Shown: in pieces, positions 37,804 to 45,589 of the stretch
Numbering within the stretch: position 1 is the stretch's first letter
Layout of the letters: every line of letters begins with the position of its first letter
Assembly: GCA_902500995.1 (NCBI GenBank)
Contig: CABVSR010000006.1
Span: 110,092 to 174,091 of the forward strand
Reading direction: 5' to 3'
Length of the DNA stretch: 64,000 bases
Origin: an uncultured Nitrospira sp.
GTDB taxonomy: Bacteria > Nitrospirota > Nitrospiria > Nitrospirales > Nitrospiraceae
The notes under the pieces: model-generated
What the model was told of the DNA's origin: nothing
Database searches by the model: none
Seen by the model: the letters and a program-made list of their open reading frames with translations, nothing else
Made by a program: the position numbers and the translations under genes

Positions 37804-37928
37804 TGCGGCTTCTCAAACGGGTTGCCGGCAAGGCCGCAGGAAGCGAAATCGACGAGGCGTACTGCATGAGTACGTCGAATCGATTGAGCGACCGAGAACG
37901 CAGCCGGCGACCCGTTTCAGAAGCCGCA
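37804..37928 (+). repeat. Dispersed structured palindromic repeat, copy C
   Basis: The best-preserved copy. The 26-base outer arms (37804-37829 and 37903-37928) pair with one mismatch and one G-U wobble. It has AGGCCGCAG, GAGGCGTAC and GAGCGA, with an inner hairpin AATCGA/TCGATT and CGTACT/AGTACG. It begins 13 bases after the thi4 stop. Its right arm ends one base before the ATG of the next gene. Confidence 0.85.
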
Positions 37929-37929
37929 T

Positions 37930-38445
37930 ATGGATGTCCAAGATTTTCTCATACAGGGCGACGGCAGCGAGGAAGACAAGCGCGAAGCCTGGCAACTGTT
38001 TCAGCAAGCCTACGAACAGCAGATGAAGGGGCAGTTGGAAGAAGCCGTCAGCCTGTACAAACTGTCACTGGCGACCCATCAGACGGCTGAAGCCTATACC
38101 TTTCTCGGCTGGACCTATAGTTTCATGGGCAAGCTGGACGAAGCGATCGAGGAATGCCATAAGGCGATTGCCTGCGATCCGCACTTCGGCAATCCCTACA
38201 ACGACATCGGCGCCTATTTGATCGAAAAGGGCGACCTGGACGAGGCGATCCCCTGGTTTCAAAGGGCGATGCAGGCCAGACGGTATGAAAGCCCGGCGTT
38301 CCCGCATCTGAACCTGGGACGCGTCTACGAACGCCAAGGCAAGTGGAGCGAGGCCATCGACTGCTACAAGCAAGCCCTGGCCCTCAATCCGGATTATGCT
38401 CTGGCGAAGAAAGCGCTGGGCCGCCTGATCAGCTCACTGAACTAG
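37930..38445 (+). CDS. Tetratricopeptide-repeat protein
   Basis: A 171-residue soluble protein made largely of four TPR-type helix pairs (about 30-165; for example EAYTFLGWTYSFMGKLDEAIEECHKAI and PHLNLGRVYERQGKWSEAIDCYKQAL). TPR arrays mediate protein contacts; the partner is unknown. The ATG lies one base after repeat copy C and has no normal ribosome site, so translation may depend on repeat folding. Followed by a receiver-like gene and a YgfZ-like gene. Confidence 0.85.
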   Translation: MDVQDFLIQGDGSEEDKREAWQLFQQAYEQQMKGQLEEAVSLYKLSLATHQTAEAYTFLGWTYSFMGKLDEAIEECHKAIACDPHFGNPYNDIGAYLIEKGDLDEAIPWFQRAMQARRYESPAFPHLNLGRVYERQGKWSEAIDCYKQALALNPDYALAKKALGRLISSLN

Positions 38446-38460
38446 ATCGATCGATTTTCG

Positions 38461-38874
38461 ATGAATACCACCATCCTCGTGGCCGTCACCGACATTTTCT
38501 TTTACACCAAGATCCGGGACGCTTTGCGCCCGCAAGGGTATACCTTGGAACGCATTCGTCACCAAGAGGACGTGGCAGACAAGACGGCTTCGGCAGATCC
38601 AGCCGCCCTGATCTTGAACATGAACGACCTCGCGGTAGATGCCTTCCAGGCCCTGGAAACCATCCAGCGTCATCCCACCCTGCGCGCACTGCCCATCCTG
38701 GCCTTCGCCAATCACGAAGAAGTCGACACCTGGCGCCGAGCCAAGGAGCTCGGGGTCACCAAGATTGTTTCGAGAAACGAGTTCTCGGCCCGCACGAGAG
38801 AGCTCGTCGAAGAATTGATCACGAACCGCGGCCGGCAAGCAGCCGCCGGCTCTGAGCTGAACGCCGACCGCTGA
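38461..38874 (+). CDS. Degenerate response-regulator receiver-like protein
   Basis: A 137-residue single-domain protein with receiver-like alternation (TTILVAVTD...AALILNMND...LPILAFANHEEVD...VTKIVSRNEF). The phospho-acceptor Asp position after strand 3 is LILNMND (no LD), and the conserved Thr/Ser and Lys positions are also replaced. It is therefore probably a phosphorylation-independent pseudo-receiver. It lies between the TPR gene and the YgfZ-like gene; no ribosome site is obvious. Confidence 0.7.
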   Translation: MNTTILVAVTDIFFYTKIRDALRPQGYTLERIRHQEDVADKTASADPAALILNMNDLAVDAFQALETIQRHPTLRALPILAFANHEEVDTWRRAKELGVTKIVSRNEFSARTRELVEELITNRGRQAAAGSELNADR

Positions 38875-38894
38875 CAGAAGAAAGCACAAGCCCG

Positions 38895-39986
38895 ATGAAA
38901 CAGTCTCGCCTCCATGACCAACACCAGCAACTCGGCGCCACATTCGAAGACGTCACGGGATGGTCCGTGCCAGCGCGATATGGCGACGTCACCGCGGAAC
39001 ATGCCGCCGTGCGGAACGCTGTCGGATTGTCGGACTTGTCACAGCGCGGAAAGATTCGAGTGACCGGCGATGACCGCATCAAGTGGCTCCAGAGCATCAT
39101 CAGCAACGATATCCTCCCGCTTGAGCCTGGGCAGGGCCGCTACTCCAGCTTCCTCACCCATAAGGGAAAAATGCTCGGCTATTTCCGGGTGTACATCCAA
39201 AGCGAGGCGGTCTGGATCGAGGATGTCGGTGAAGTCGGAGAGGCCACGTTTCAGGCGCTCCGAAAGTTTCTTCTCTACGGCACCAAAGCCAAGATGGAAA
39301 ATTGCGCGGACAGTTGGGGCTTGCTGCTCGTGAGCGGGCCGAAATCCGCGGAGGTAATGGAAGCGGCATTCGGCGTCAAGGTCCAGACCTTACAACTTCT
39401 CCAGACCATCTCTACCACCATCGACGGCCACTCAGCCCTGATCATGCGCACAGAAGAAACGGGCGAACAGGATCTGGAAATCCTTCTGCCTGCTGATGGC
39501 CTTCAGGCGGCATGGAGCCGGCTCATGACTGCAGGCGCTCCGGTCGGCATCAAACCCGTGGGTTCTCAAGCACGTGAACTGTTGCGGATCGAAGCAGGGC
39601 TTCCCAAGGCCGGACCCGATTTGAACGAGGAAATTGTTCCGCCGGAAGCCAACTTGGAAGACAAGGCCTTCAGCCTTTCAAAGGGTTGTTACCCGGGGCA
39701 GGAAGTGGTGGCGCGGATGGACACCTACGGAAACGTTCGCCGGCATCTGGTGGGGTTGGTGATCCAGGATCAGACAGTTCCGGCACGGGGATCGAAGCTA
39801 TTCAGCGGAGATCGGGAAGTAGGATGGATCAGCAGCGCCGTCTTCTCACCGCAGCGCAATGCCGTCCTGGCATTCGGCTTTCCGCTACGCGACTTTTCTG
39901 CGCCGAATACCGAGCTGAGCGTGGAAGCGGCAGGGACGCGCCATCAGGCAATCGTCCATGCCCTTCCGTTCTACGTTCGCTCTTAG
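38895..39986 (+). CDS. ygfZ: YgfZ/GcvT-like folate-binding protein (Fe-S maturation)
   Basis: A 363-residue aminomethyltransferase-fold protein. It has the YgfZ signature KGCYPGQEVVARMDTYGNV (K-G-C-Y-x-G-Q-E) near residue 263 and a C-terminal barrel domain. YgfZ/COG0354 proteins bind folate and assist repair or maturation of Fe-S enzymes such as MiaB; they are not glycine-cleavage T proteins. ThiC and NadA, both Fe-S enzymes, are encoded nearby. Followed at once by repeat copy D. Confidence 0.88.
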   Translation: MKQSRLHDQHQQLGATFEDVTGWSVPARYGDVTAEHAAVRNAVGLSDLSQRGKIRVTGDDRIKWLQSIISNDILPLEPGQGRYSSFLTHKGKMLGYFRVYIQSEAVWIEDVGEVGEATFQALRKFLLYGTKAKMENCADSWGLLLVSGPKSAEVMEAAFGVKVQTLQLLQTISTTIDGHSALIMRTEETGEQDLEILLPADGLQAAWSRLMTAGAPVGIKPVGSQARELLRIEAGLPKAGPDLNEEIVPPEANLEDKAFSLSKGCYPGQEVVARMDTYGNVRRHLVGLVIQDQTVPARGSKLFSGDREVGWISSAVFSPQRNAVLAFGFPLRDFSAPNTELSVEAAGTRHQAIVHALPFYVRS

Positions 39987-40110
39987 CAGGATACTGAAAA
40001 CACCCGCCAGCAGCATTCTCGCATCGCTCAGGGCCTCAACGTACCCCCGAAGGTACGCCTCAGCCCTTCACTTGCTGCGGCCTTGCTGGACGGCCATTTT
40101 GACTATCCTG
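39987..40110 (-). repeat. Dispersed structured palindromic repeat, copy D (inverted)
   Basis: On the minus strand it reads like copies A-C, with AGGCCGCAG, GAGGCGTAC and GTACGTTGAG. The outer arms start CAGGATA and end TATCCTG, with an inner hairpin closed by a TACC/GGTA tip. It begins at the base after the ygfZ-like stop, in the gap between convergent genes. Confidence 0.8.
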
Positions 40111-40166
40111 CGGGGATCTCAATCACGAAAACCAGTCGTCACCGTTTTGTGATCTGGCAGCAATAT

Positions 40167-40649
40167 CTATTTTTCGGGATTGCGCACAGCCGATACGGCG
40201 GAGGCGAATCCGAGCAGGCTCCTCCGTTCCTCATCGTCCAAGGCCAGCAACAGATGGGTTTCTTCGGCATGCATCAGCCGGAGGCTCAAGAACGGTTCCT
40301 CACGGCGCTTTTCCCGGTTGTCCCACATGGCGTCGATCACTTGCACCTTGTCCAACTGCCCGACCGAGACGACATCGTAGCGGAAATAGGAATCGCCGAT
40401 CACGATATCGAAAATGACATTCCCGACCGTCAAGAGGATGAGATTGAACCGTCCCTGATCTTCGTATCCTTCGGGCAAAAACTTGTTGATATGGCACCGC
40501 GCGACCTTGCGATCGCCGAGGGCAGCGCGAAACTTGACCTGCAACGCTTCGTAATCGATCTGGAGCGCCTTTTCATCCGCGCTGGTCGCCCCGACCGCCG
40601 CATTTTTCGCCTGTTCAAACACGTCATCCGCCGACAACAACCCTGCCAT
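40167..40649 (-). CDS. Conserved-looking hypothetical protein
   Basis: A 160-residue soluble protein without signal peptide or recognised domain. A helical N-terminus (about 1-50, with ADEKALQIDYEALQVKFRAALGDRK) is followed by a beta-rich centre (FNLILLTVGNVIFDIVIGD) and a Leu-rich C-terminal helix. A GGAGTAGG ribosome site lies about 10 bases before the ATG. Convergent with the ygfZ-like gene. Confidence 0.65.
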   Translation of the reverse strand: MAGLLSADDVFEQAKNAAVGATSADEKALQIDYEALQVKFRAALGDRKVARCHINKFLPEGYEDQGRFNLILLTVGNVIFDIVIGDSYFRYDVVSVGQLDKVQVIDAMWDNREKRREEPFLSLRLMHAEETHLLLALDDEERRSLLGFASAVSAVRNPEK

Positions 40650-40703
40650 AGCGACCTACTCCTTCGTTACAAGACTGCCTGATGTGTATGATGTCATCCA
40701 GAA

Positions 40704-40958
40704 TCAGAGGCCGCGCGCGGTGCGCCGGGCGCGTATCGACCGGGCTACCCCGACCAGCCCGATTCCTGCCCACGCAAATTCCAACAGGACGAACCCCACC
40801 CGTCGATCTTCAATCGCCACGATCCCCAATAGCAGAGATCCGATGATGTTCAATGCCAAATAGCCCGCATCCAGCTCTCGCCACGTGCCGGCCTGAATGA
40901 GGCCATAGGCGATCAGCACCATCAAGGCTCCAACCACCGATATGACCTGCATGACCAT
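40704..40958 (-). CDS. Small CBU_0592-like membrane protein
   Basis: An 84-residue protein with three hydrophobic helices (about 2-23, 31-52 and 55-75). The pattern QVISVVGALMVLIAYGL...YLALNIIGSLLLG...RRVGFVLLEFAWAGIGL matches the small CBU_0592 family of membrane proteins of unknown function. The start is set at the ATG at 40958, where the family begins; an in-frame ATG at 40997 would add 13 residues. Confidence 0.7.
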   Translation of the reverse strand: MVMQVISVVGALMVLIAYGLIQAGTWRELDAGYLALNIIGSLLLGIVAIEDRRVGFVLLEFAWAGIGLVGVARSIRARRTARGL

Positions 40959-41180
40959 GGATAGGCTCGAGCACTGGGCCCCAATCTGATTGGGCATCAG
41001 GGTACGGTACCTGGCTGCCGGATAGGATTGCAAGCGAATTCCCTGCCCGGCACGAGAAAGCGATCCACGCATCTGGGGTGGCAGATGAGCGCCGCCGTCG
41101 GGACTCACCAGCCTCGCGTGTCGCATTGCATTTGCGAGGGGATCTCCGGCATACTTCGCTCGAATGACGGGGAGGCAGAC

Positions 41181-41417
41181 ATGAGCGGACAGAGCTGTTT
41201 GATCGATGGGTGTCAGGCGAGAGTGTATGCGCCGGCAGGGACCCGTTCTATTTGCAAAGATCACTTCCTGGGGTTTTTGACCTGGCGGCGCCGTCGCGGC
41301 CCCCAGATGTTCCGCAAATATGCCGGCATGAGGATGGAAGAGCGCGATGTCATTGCAGGTGAGTGGCTTGAGACCCTGGGCACCAAGGATCTTCCTCACC
41401 CCATCCCTGGTTTGTGA
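41181..41417 (+). CDS. Small Cys/His-rich putative zinc-finger protein
   Basis: A 78-residue protein with CLIDGC near residue 6 and CKDH near residue 25, suggesting one zinc site, then a basic patch TWRRRRGP and an amphipathic helix. The ATG has a strong GGGGAGGC ribosome site. No family is recognised. Divergent from the small membrane protein gene; the shared gap (40959-41180) holds no other gene. Confidence 0.6.
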   Translation: MSGQSCLIDGCQARVYAPAGTRSICKDHFLGFLTWRRRRGPQMFRKYAGMRMEERDVIAGEWLETLGTKDLPHPIPGL

Positions 41418-41500
41418 CCATTTCCTCCCGGCTCGCTCGCCTCGCCCCGCGCAAGTGCCTGCCAACACATGAGGCGACATCCTCCCGAATGCCTCAGCAT

Positions 41501-41851
41501 CTATTTCGTCCCTTCTGACCGCCGAATTCCCTCGTGAGTACCCAACAATTTTCCTTCCAGCGCCGCCTTGAGCAGCTGCGCGGTGTTTGAGGCTCGCAGT
41601 TTCTTCATCATATTGGCCCGATGCGTATCGGCGGTCTTCATGCTGATGTTGAGCAATTCCGCAATGCTGCGGTTGGTGTGACCATCCCAGATCAAGCGAA
41701 GAATTTCCAGTTCACGCGGGGTAAGATCTTCCGGTCTACGCTTCGGCACGGACATGTCGGCGCCGCCGGACACCTCGCGGATCATCCTGGACGATCTGCC
41801 CACAGCCGCGTCTTGGTTGTTCCCCACCCTCTCTTGTTTTTCGGCCAGCAT
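41501..41851 (-). CDS. Small stand-alone LuxR-type HTH protein
   Basis: A 116-residue protein. A hydrophilic N-terminus (1-40) leads into a LuxR/GerE helix-turn-helix at about 41-100 (LTPRELEILRLIWDGHTNRSIAELL, ISMKTADTHRANMMKKL). It ends AQLLKAALEGKLL. No receiver domain. It closely resembles the lone LuxR protein at 43589-43909, including the PEDLTPRE lead-in. The ribosome site is AGGAGAGG. It lies 56 bases downstream of the 41908-42210 gene on the same strand and is probably co-transcribed. Confidence 0.85.
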   Translation of the reverse strand: MLAEKQERVGNNQDAAVGRSSRMIREVSGGADMSVPKRRPEDLTPRELEILRLIWDGHTNRSIAELLNISMKTADTHRANMMKKLRASNTAQLLKAALEGKLLGTHEGIRRSEGTK

Positions 41852-41907
41852 GGTACCTCTCCTTTTTCGCCAATCGCGGAGCTTAGGGTCTCATAAGACG
41901 CCGGTGG

Positions 41908-42210
41908 TTAATTCTCCCGCGTCACAACCGGTTTCGAAGTATCCCACAGGCGTTGGAGATACCCCAACACGGCCGTAATGGCCTGCGTGCGCGGTTGCCA
42001 GCTGCCTTGCGCGTTGCCGTTGAGTTCGACCCAACAACCATCGACCTTTTGGCGCACAATCAGTCGTTCGAACATTCCATGCGTCGCCGGCTGAATGGCC
42101 AACAGATACTCCTGCTCTTGCCCGTCTTTGAGCAAAAACCCCTTCACCGTCATGGCTTGATCCTCCTTCACAGGCTTGCAGCAGAGACTTGGACCTTCTT
42201 TCACTGCCAT
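41908..42210 (-). CDS. Hypothetical protein with two possible starts
   Basis: A 100-residue protein from the ATG at 42210 (AAAGGAGGG upstream), or 81 residues from the in-frame ATG at 42153, which has its own AAGGAGGATC site. The conserved-looking part is beta-rich (TVKGFLLKDGQEQEYLLAIQ, FERLIVRQKVDGCWVEL) followed by a helix. A Cys pair (LCCKP) lies only in the longer form. A sigma-54-like motif lies 57 bases upstream. No family recognised. Confidence 0.65.
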   Translation of the reverse strand: MAVKEGPSLCCKPVKEDQAMTVKGFLLKDGQEQEYLLAIQPATHGMFERLIVRQKVDGCWVELNGNAQGSWQPRTQAITAVLGYLQRLWDTSKPVVTREN

Positions 42211-42266
42211 ATTCCCTCCTTTGATCTCCCCAAGGTGTTCGCCCTACGACATCCACCAGGCACTAG

Positions 42267-42282
42267 ATCAAAGCTTGTGCCA
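42267..42282 (-). promoter_or_regulatory. Sigma-54-like promoter motif, copy 1
   Basis: On the minus strand it reads TGGCACAAGCTTTGAT, close to TGGCAC-N5-TTGCW except that the -12 GC is GA. A near-identical motif precedes the LuxR gene at 43589-43909. The rest of the 42211-42509 gap shows no gene. Confidence 0.4.
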
Positions 42283-42509
42283 CGAGCGAGCCAGGCGTTC
42301 ATTCAAAGAAAATACAATCACTTGCGTCTTTCTTGCGAGGAGAGGAAGACAACCGGCCTCTGTGTCACGATCGCTGGAGTTGTGCCAAACCGTCGCCGTG
42401 AGACAGTCGAGCGACAACTAGGCAGAGCGCTGCCCTGGCCGGGTGCCCGAGCCGCTCAAGGGATGCAGCACTGATGATTTAGGGCGTGGACACGACGGGC
42501 GGGCACCGG

Positions 42510-42908
42510 TCATTCGGCGCAGGCACAACCTTCGAGCGAACGTGTCGAAATATAGGTGAGATTGTTGGTGTAACGCGTGAATCCTTTTCGACGGCCATAG
42601 AGACGCAGGAGGCAGGTTTCGCTTTTGCGTTGGACAAAGAAACTGTAATCGGTGCCGGACGGCGAAGATACGCCGAAGGGGCGAGGCCCCAACGCGCCGG
42701 TTGCCAACACGACGGTGGTGTTGACGGCGAGACGATTCGCCGTCTCCGGTTGTTCCCCCTCTTCGACGAGAATGGATTCAAGCTGACCGCGCACCCTTTG
42801 GCGACAGGATTCATCCGACAGGGTCGTGATCTGTGCCACCGTGGCGCATCCGGATAACAGGATAGCCCCCCACCCGGCCCACCTGATGGCGAACACAACT
42901 GGTTTCAT
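42510..42908 (-). CDS. Predicted lipoprotein of unknown function
   Basis: A 132-residue exported protein with signal peptide and lipobox LLSGC (Cys about 21). A Gln/Glu-rich helix and a beta-rich, Cys-containing C-terminus follow, ending SLEGCACAE. The ATG at 42908 is preceded by AGGGAA. No family recognised. Located among small regulators and hypotheticals. Confidence 0.65.
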   Translation of the reverse strand: MKPVVFAIRWAGWGAILLSGCATVAQITTLSDESCRQRVRGQLESILVEEGEQPETANRLAVNTTVVLATGALGPRPFGVSSPSGTDYSFFVQRKSETCLLRLYGRRKGFTRYTNNLTYISTRSLEGCACAE

Positions 42909-43046
42909 GACGGACGATTCCCTATTCACATGGCACGGGCATCATTCACAGCCATCGGGTGATCGGACAGAAACCTCACGCCGGCAAGCCGACATCCGGA
43001 CTGCTGCGCTGGTCGGGATACCGAGATTGGGCCGCACCGGGTACCG

Positions 43047-43439
43047 TTACCCCATGACGGGGCTGCCGTGGTGATGAATCATCAACCACTCATCACCGAT
43101 CCGTTCAAACAGGTTGGTGGCGAGCACGCGGGTTTCTACCGGCTGGTCGTCCTGGCGGCTAGTGAGATGTTCGGTACAGATGACCCAACCCAGGTCGCCT
43201 GCAACCTGGACCTGCACGTCGGCCAACTCGAATTTCATGGAAAAGGTGTTGTTGAAGATCAGGACCCAGGAATCGCGTACCGCAGGCCAGTCGCTTCGGA
43301 GCGTCCAGCCCGGGTGAATGCAGGTGACGTATTCGAGGTGGGCCCATACCTTATCCATCTGGAGCATATCCAGACTTTCAAAGGCGGCGTAAAAGGCGAG
43401 ATTCGCCCGAGTGATTTCTTCGATGCGCTGTTCGACCAC
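43047..43439 (-). CDS. SnoaL/NTF2-like fold protein (SnoaL_3 type)
   Basis: A 130-residue cytoplasmic protein with the calcium/calmodulin-kinase-association/SnoaL-like cone fold: a long N-terminal helix (RIEEITRANLAFYAAFESLD), CIHPGWTLRSDWPAVRDSW, and C-terminal strands ending WLMIHHHGSPV. Such domains act as small-molecule-binding or oligomerisation modules; the ligand is unknown. The start is the GTG at 43439 with AGGAG 7 bases upstream; the open frame above it does not look coding. Confidence 0.8.
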   Translation of the reverse strand: MVEQRIEEITRANLAFYAAFESLDMLQMDKVWAHLEYVTCIHPGWTLRSDWPAVRDSWVLIFNNTFSMKFELADVQVQVAGDLGWVICTEHLTSRQDDQPVETRVLATNLFERIGDEWLMIHHHGSPVMG

Positions 43440-43588
43440 GACTCGCTCCTGCGACGGTCCGGCATTGTACTGTAAACCCCGTCGCCGGTGCGAGCCTGAA
43501 TTATGCCGGGAGGGGACGGACTCGCGGGGAGCCGCCGCGCTGCCGGAAGTGGGACTTCCTCCGAGAGCGCGGGCCGCCGCGAATCCCT

Positions 43589-43909
43589 TCAGCCCGCGTG
43601 GGTGGCGAGCAGCCCCTCTTCCAGCGCCGTTTTCAATAGCTGCGCGATATTGGAGACACGGAGCTTCTTCATCATATTGGCCCGATGCGCCTCCGCGGTC
43701 TTGATGCTGATATGCAACTGCTCCGCAATGGTGCGGTTGGTCAATCCAGCCCAAACCAGCTGCAGGATTTCCTGCTCGCGCGGAGTCAAATCCTCGGGGC
43801 GACGCTTCACCGCCACAGTCGGGCTCGACGCGAGGTGAAGTTGGGGTGATCCTGCTCGGGCAGTATCGCCTTGGGCAATCCGCACTCTCTCTTGCTGATC
43901 ATTCCACAT
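43589..43909 (-). CDS. Small stand-alone LuxR-type HTH protein
   Basis: A 106-residue protein with a hydrophilic N-terminus and a LuxR/GerE helix-turn-helix (about 36-96: LTPREQEILQLVWAGLTNRTIAEQL, ISIKTAEAHRANMMKKL). It is a close paralogue of the protein at 41501-41851. The ribosome site is AAGGAGAAC. A sigma-54-like motif lies about 100 bases upstream (44008-44023). How it is activated without a receiver is unknown. Confidence 0.85.
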   Translation of the reverse strand: MWNDQQERVRIAQGDTARAGSPQLHLASSPTVAVKRRPEDLTPREQEILQLVWAGLTNRTIAEQLHISIKTAEAHRANMMKKLRVSNIAQLLKTALEEGLLATHAG

Positions 43910-44007
43910 GGCATGTTCTCCTTTATGTCAGGCGCTCCATCATGTCGTCCGGGCTGCAAATCCTTCCACATCCATAGATCTCCACACTGTCTTCGGGAGC
44001 TGCATGT

Positions 44008-44023
44008 ATCAAAGATCGTGCCA
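44008..44023 (-). promoter_or_regulatory. Sigma-54-like promoter motif, copy 2
   Basis: On the minus strand it reads TGGCACGATCTTTGAT: the -24 element is perfect and the -12 has GA for GC. It lies 99 bases upstream of the lone LuxR gene. The rest of the 43910-44229 gap holds no recognised gene. Confidence 0.4.
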
Positions 44024-44229
44024 TCGGTGTGGGCAAAAAAGCTCCGTGAAATACTAGGGGGTTAGGCTAAGGACCTTTCCCGTGAGCGGCTCGATGCGTC
44101 AAGGGGATGGCACAATGGGCTGTATCATAGGTGTGTCATGTGACGATTTGCCGAGAGACGGCAGGCGAAGACATCACCACGAACGCTGAGGACCGGCAAG
44201 GAGAGAGAATGTGAGGCAGAGGGCTTCGA

Positions 44230-45336
44230 TCAGGCCATTCCGCGGAACGGCGTGAAATGCAGATTGGTGTCCAGGGAGATGGTCGTGGACTCGGTTGAAG
44301 ACTGCCGTACCGCATCCATGACCTGTTGTACCGCCAGACCATCCTGAAAGGACGCATCGACCTCGGCATCCAAGCTTCCACGCAAACAGGCATCGACGAA
44401 ACTGTGCATCATGCGGAACAGGCAATGGGGTCGGCCATCCGAGGCTTGCTCCGGCAAGGGCACGACTTCCCAGGCGGGTTTCAGCGGGCGGCTGATTTTC
44501 AGCACATCCACCGACCCCCGACTCAAGGAAGCCTTCAACGCTCCCTCTCGGCCCACGACCTCGATATAGGCCTTATCGCCGGCATTCGGCGTCGCGCGAC
44601 TGGCAAACATCTGCCCCTGGATCCCGCCGGCACAGGTAAATGCCGCCGACGCAATATCGTCTGTCTCCACGCGGGCAGGCTCGCCGGTCCTGACGTCGAT
44701 CCCTGCCCGTGGGATCAGAACGGTATTGCCGGAAACGGCTTCGATCGGCCCGACCACAAACCGCACGAGATCGAAGAGATGCGACCCGACGTCATACAGC
44801 ATTCCGGCCCCGGCTGAATCGAGCTGTTCACGAAAGCCGATCGGAGCACCAGGCCTCAGACCGTCCCAGGAATCATAGTGCACCACCACATAGTGCGGCT
44901 CACCGATGTCTCCGTTTCCCAATCGCCGCTTCAGTTCCTGCACGCCATACAGATACCGATAGGTGAAGGCGGTCTGGTGAATCTTGCGGCTCTCCTTCGC
45001 GACGCGAAACATGTCCGTCGCTTCGTCCGTGTTCATCCCAAGCGGTTTTTCACAAAAGACGTGTTTGCCGCCCGCGAACGCAGCCAGGGCTTGGCGGGCA
45101 TGGACCACATTCGGAGTGGCGATCGTGATCGCATCAAGGTCGGCCCGGGCGCAGACGGCTTCATAGTCGATCGAGACGTCCGAAACCCCCACCCGCTTCG
45201 CCGCCGCCATGGTGCGCTCCCAATCCCGCCCGCAGAGCACGGCGACCTCTGCGTCCGGATGCGATTGCAAGCCCGGTACGTGGCAGCACTCGGCAAATGC
45301 GCCGGCTCCGATGACTCCCACTCGTAACTTGGTCAT
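44230..45336 (-). CDS. Gfo/Idh/MocA family NAD(P)-dependent oxidoreductase
   Basis: A 368-residue protein with an N-terminal Rossmann domain (GVIGAGAFAECCHV, residues 6-19), the EKPLG motif with its cofactor-site Lys near residue 96, and a C-terminal alpha/beta substrate domain (about 130-360). The family oxidises or epimerises sugars, inositols or related compounds; the substrate cannot be read from sequence. The start at 45336 has AGGATG upstream. No carbohydrate cluster surrounds it. Confidence 0.88.
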   Translation of the reverse strand: MTKLRVGVIGAGAFAECCHVPGLQSHPDAEVAVLCGRDWERTMAAAKRVGVSDVSIDYEAVCARADLDAITIATPNVVHARQALAAFAGGKHVFCEKPLGMNTDEATDMFRVAKESRKIHQTAFTYRYLYGVQELKRRLGNGDIGEPHYVVVHYDSWDGLRPGAPIGFREQLDSAGAGMLYDVGSHLFDLVRFVVGPIEAVSGNTVLIPRAGIDVRTGEPARVETDDIASAAFTCAGGIQGQMFASRATPNAGDKAYIEVVGREGALKASLSRGSVDVLKISRPLKPAWEVVPLPEQASDGRPHCLFRMMHSFVDACLRGSLDAEVDASFQDGLAVQQVMDAVRQSSTESTTISLDTNLHFTPFRGMA

Positions 45337-45589
45337 TGGATCATCCTGCAGAAAGCTGCCGTCGCCTGACAGCACTCCTCCCCGGCGTCGTACACGTGCA
45401 CTTCCGGCGGGGAGACTCGCATGACATGAAGGCCGTACAGAATAACTGGACTAAGTGTCCACTGTAGCTGATTACCGGAGGGCTGTCGAGACTGCTGTTT
45501 CTTGGAGGGAATGATACGTAGTTTTATGAGCTACATGACACGGCGTGCCATGCGGGGCGAGCGTCGACGCCCTGTCTAGGGCCGTTGCG

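Noticed and set aside
37804..37928. Repeats as ordinary rho-independent terminators
   Set aside because: No U-tract follows either arm and the shared internal sequence blocks are not needed for a terminator. Copy A on the minus strand might still affect transcription after nadA.
41953..42474. 173-codon plus-strand open frame
   Set aside because: It lies antisense to a gene with strong start signals (41908-42210) and has no domain. It is a shadow frame of GC-rich DNA.
43440..43754. 105-codon extension of the SnoaL-like protein
   Set aside because: It overlaps the 3' end of the LuxR gene and has low-complexity Gly/Arg/Ala sequence, while the GTG at 43439 has a good ribosome site.
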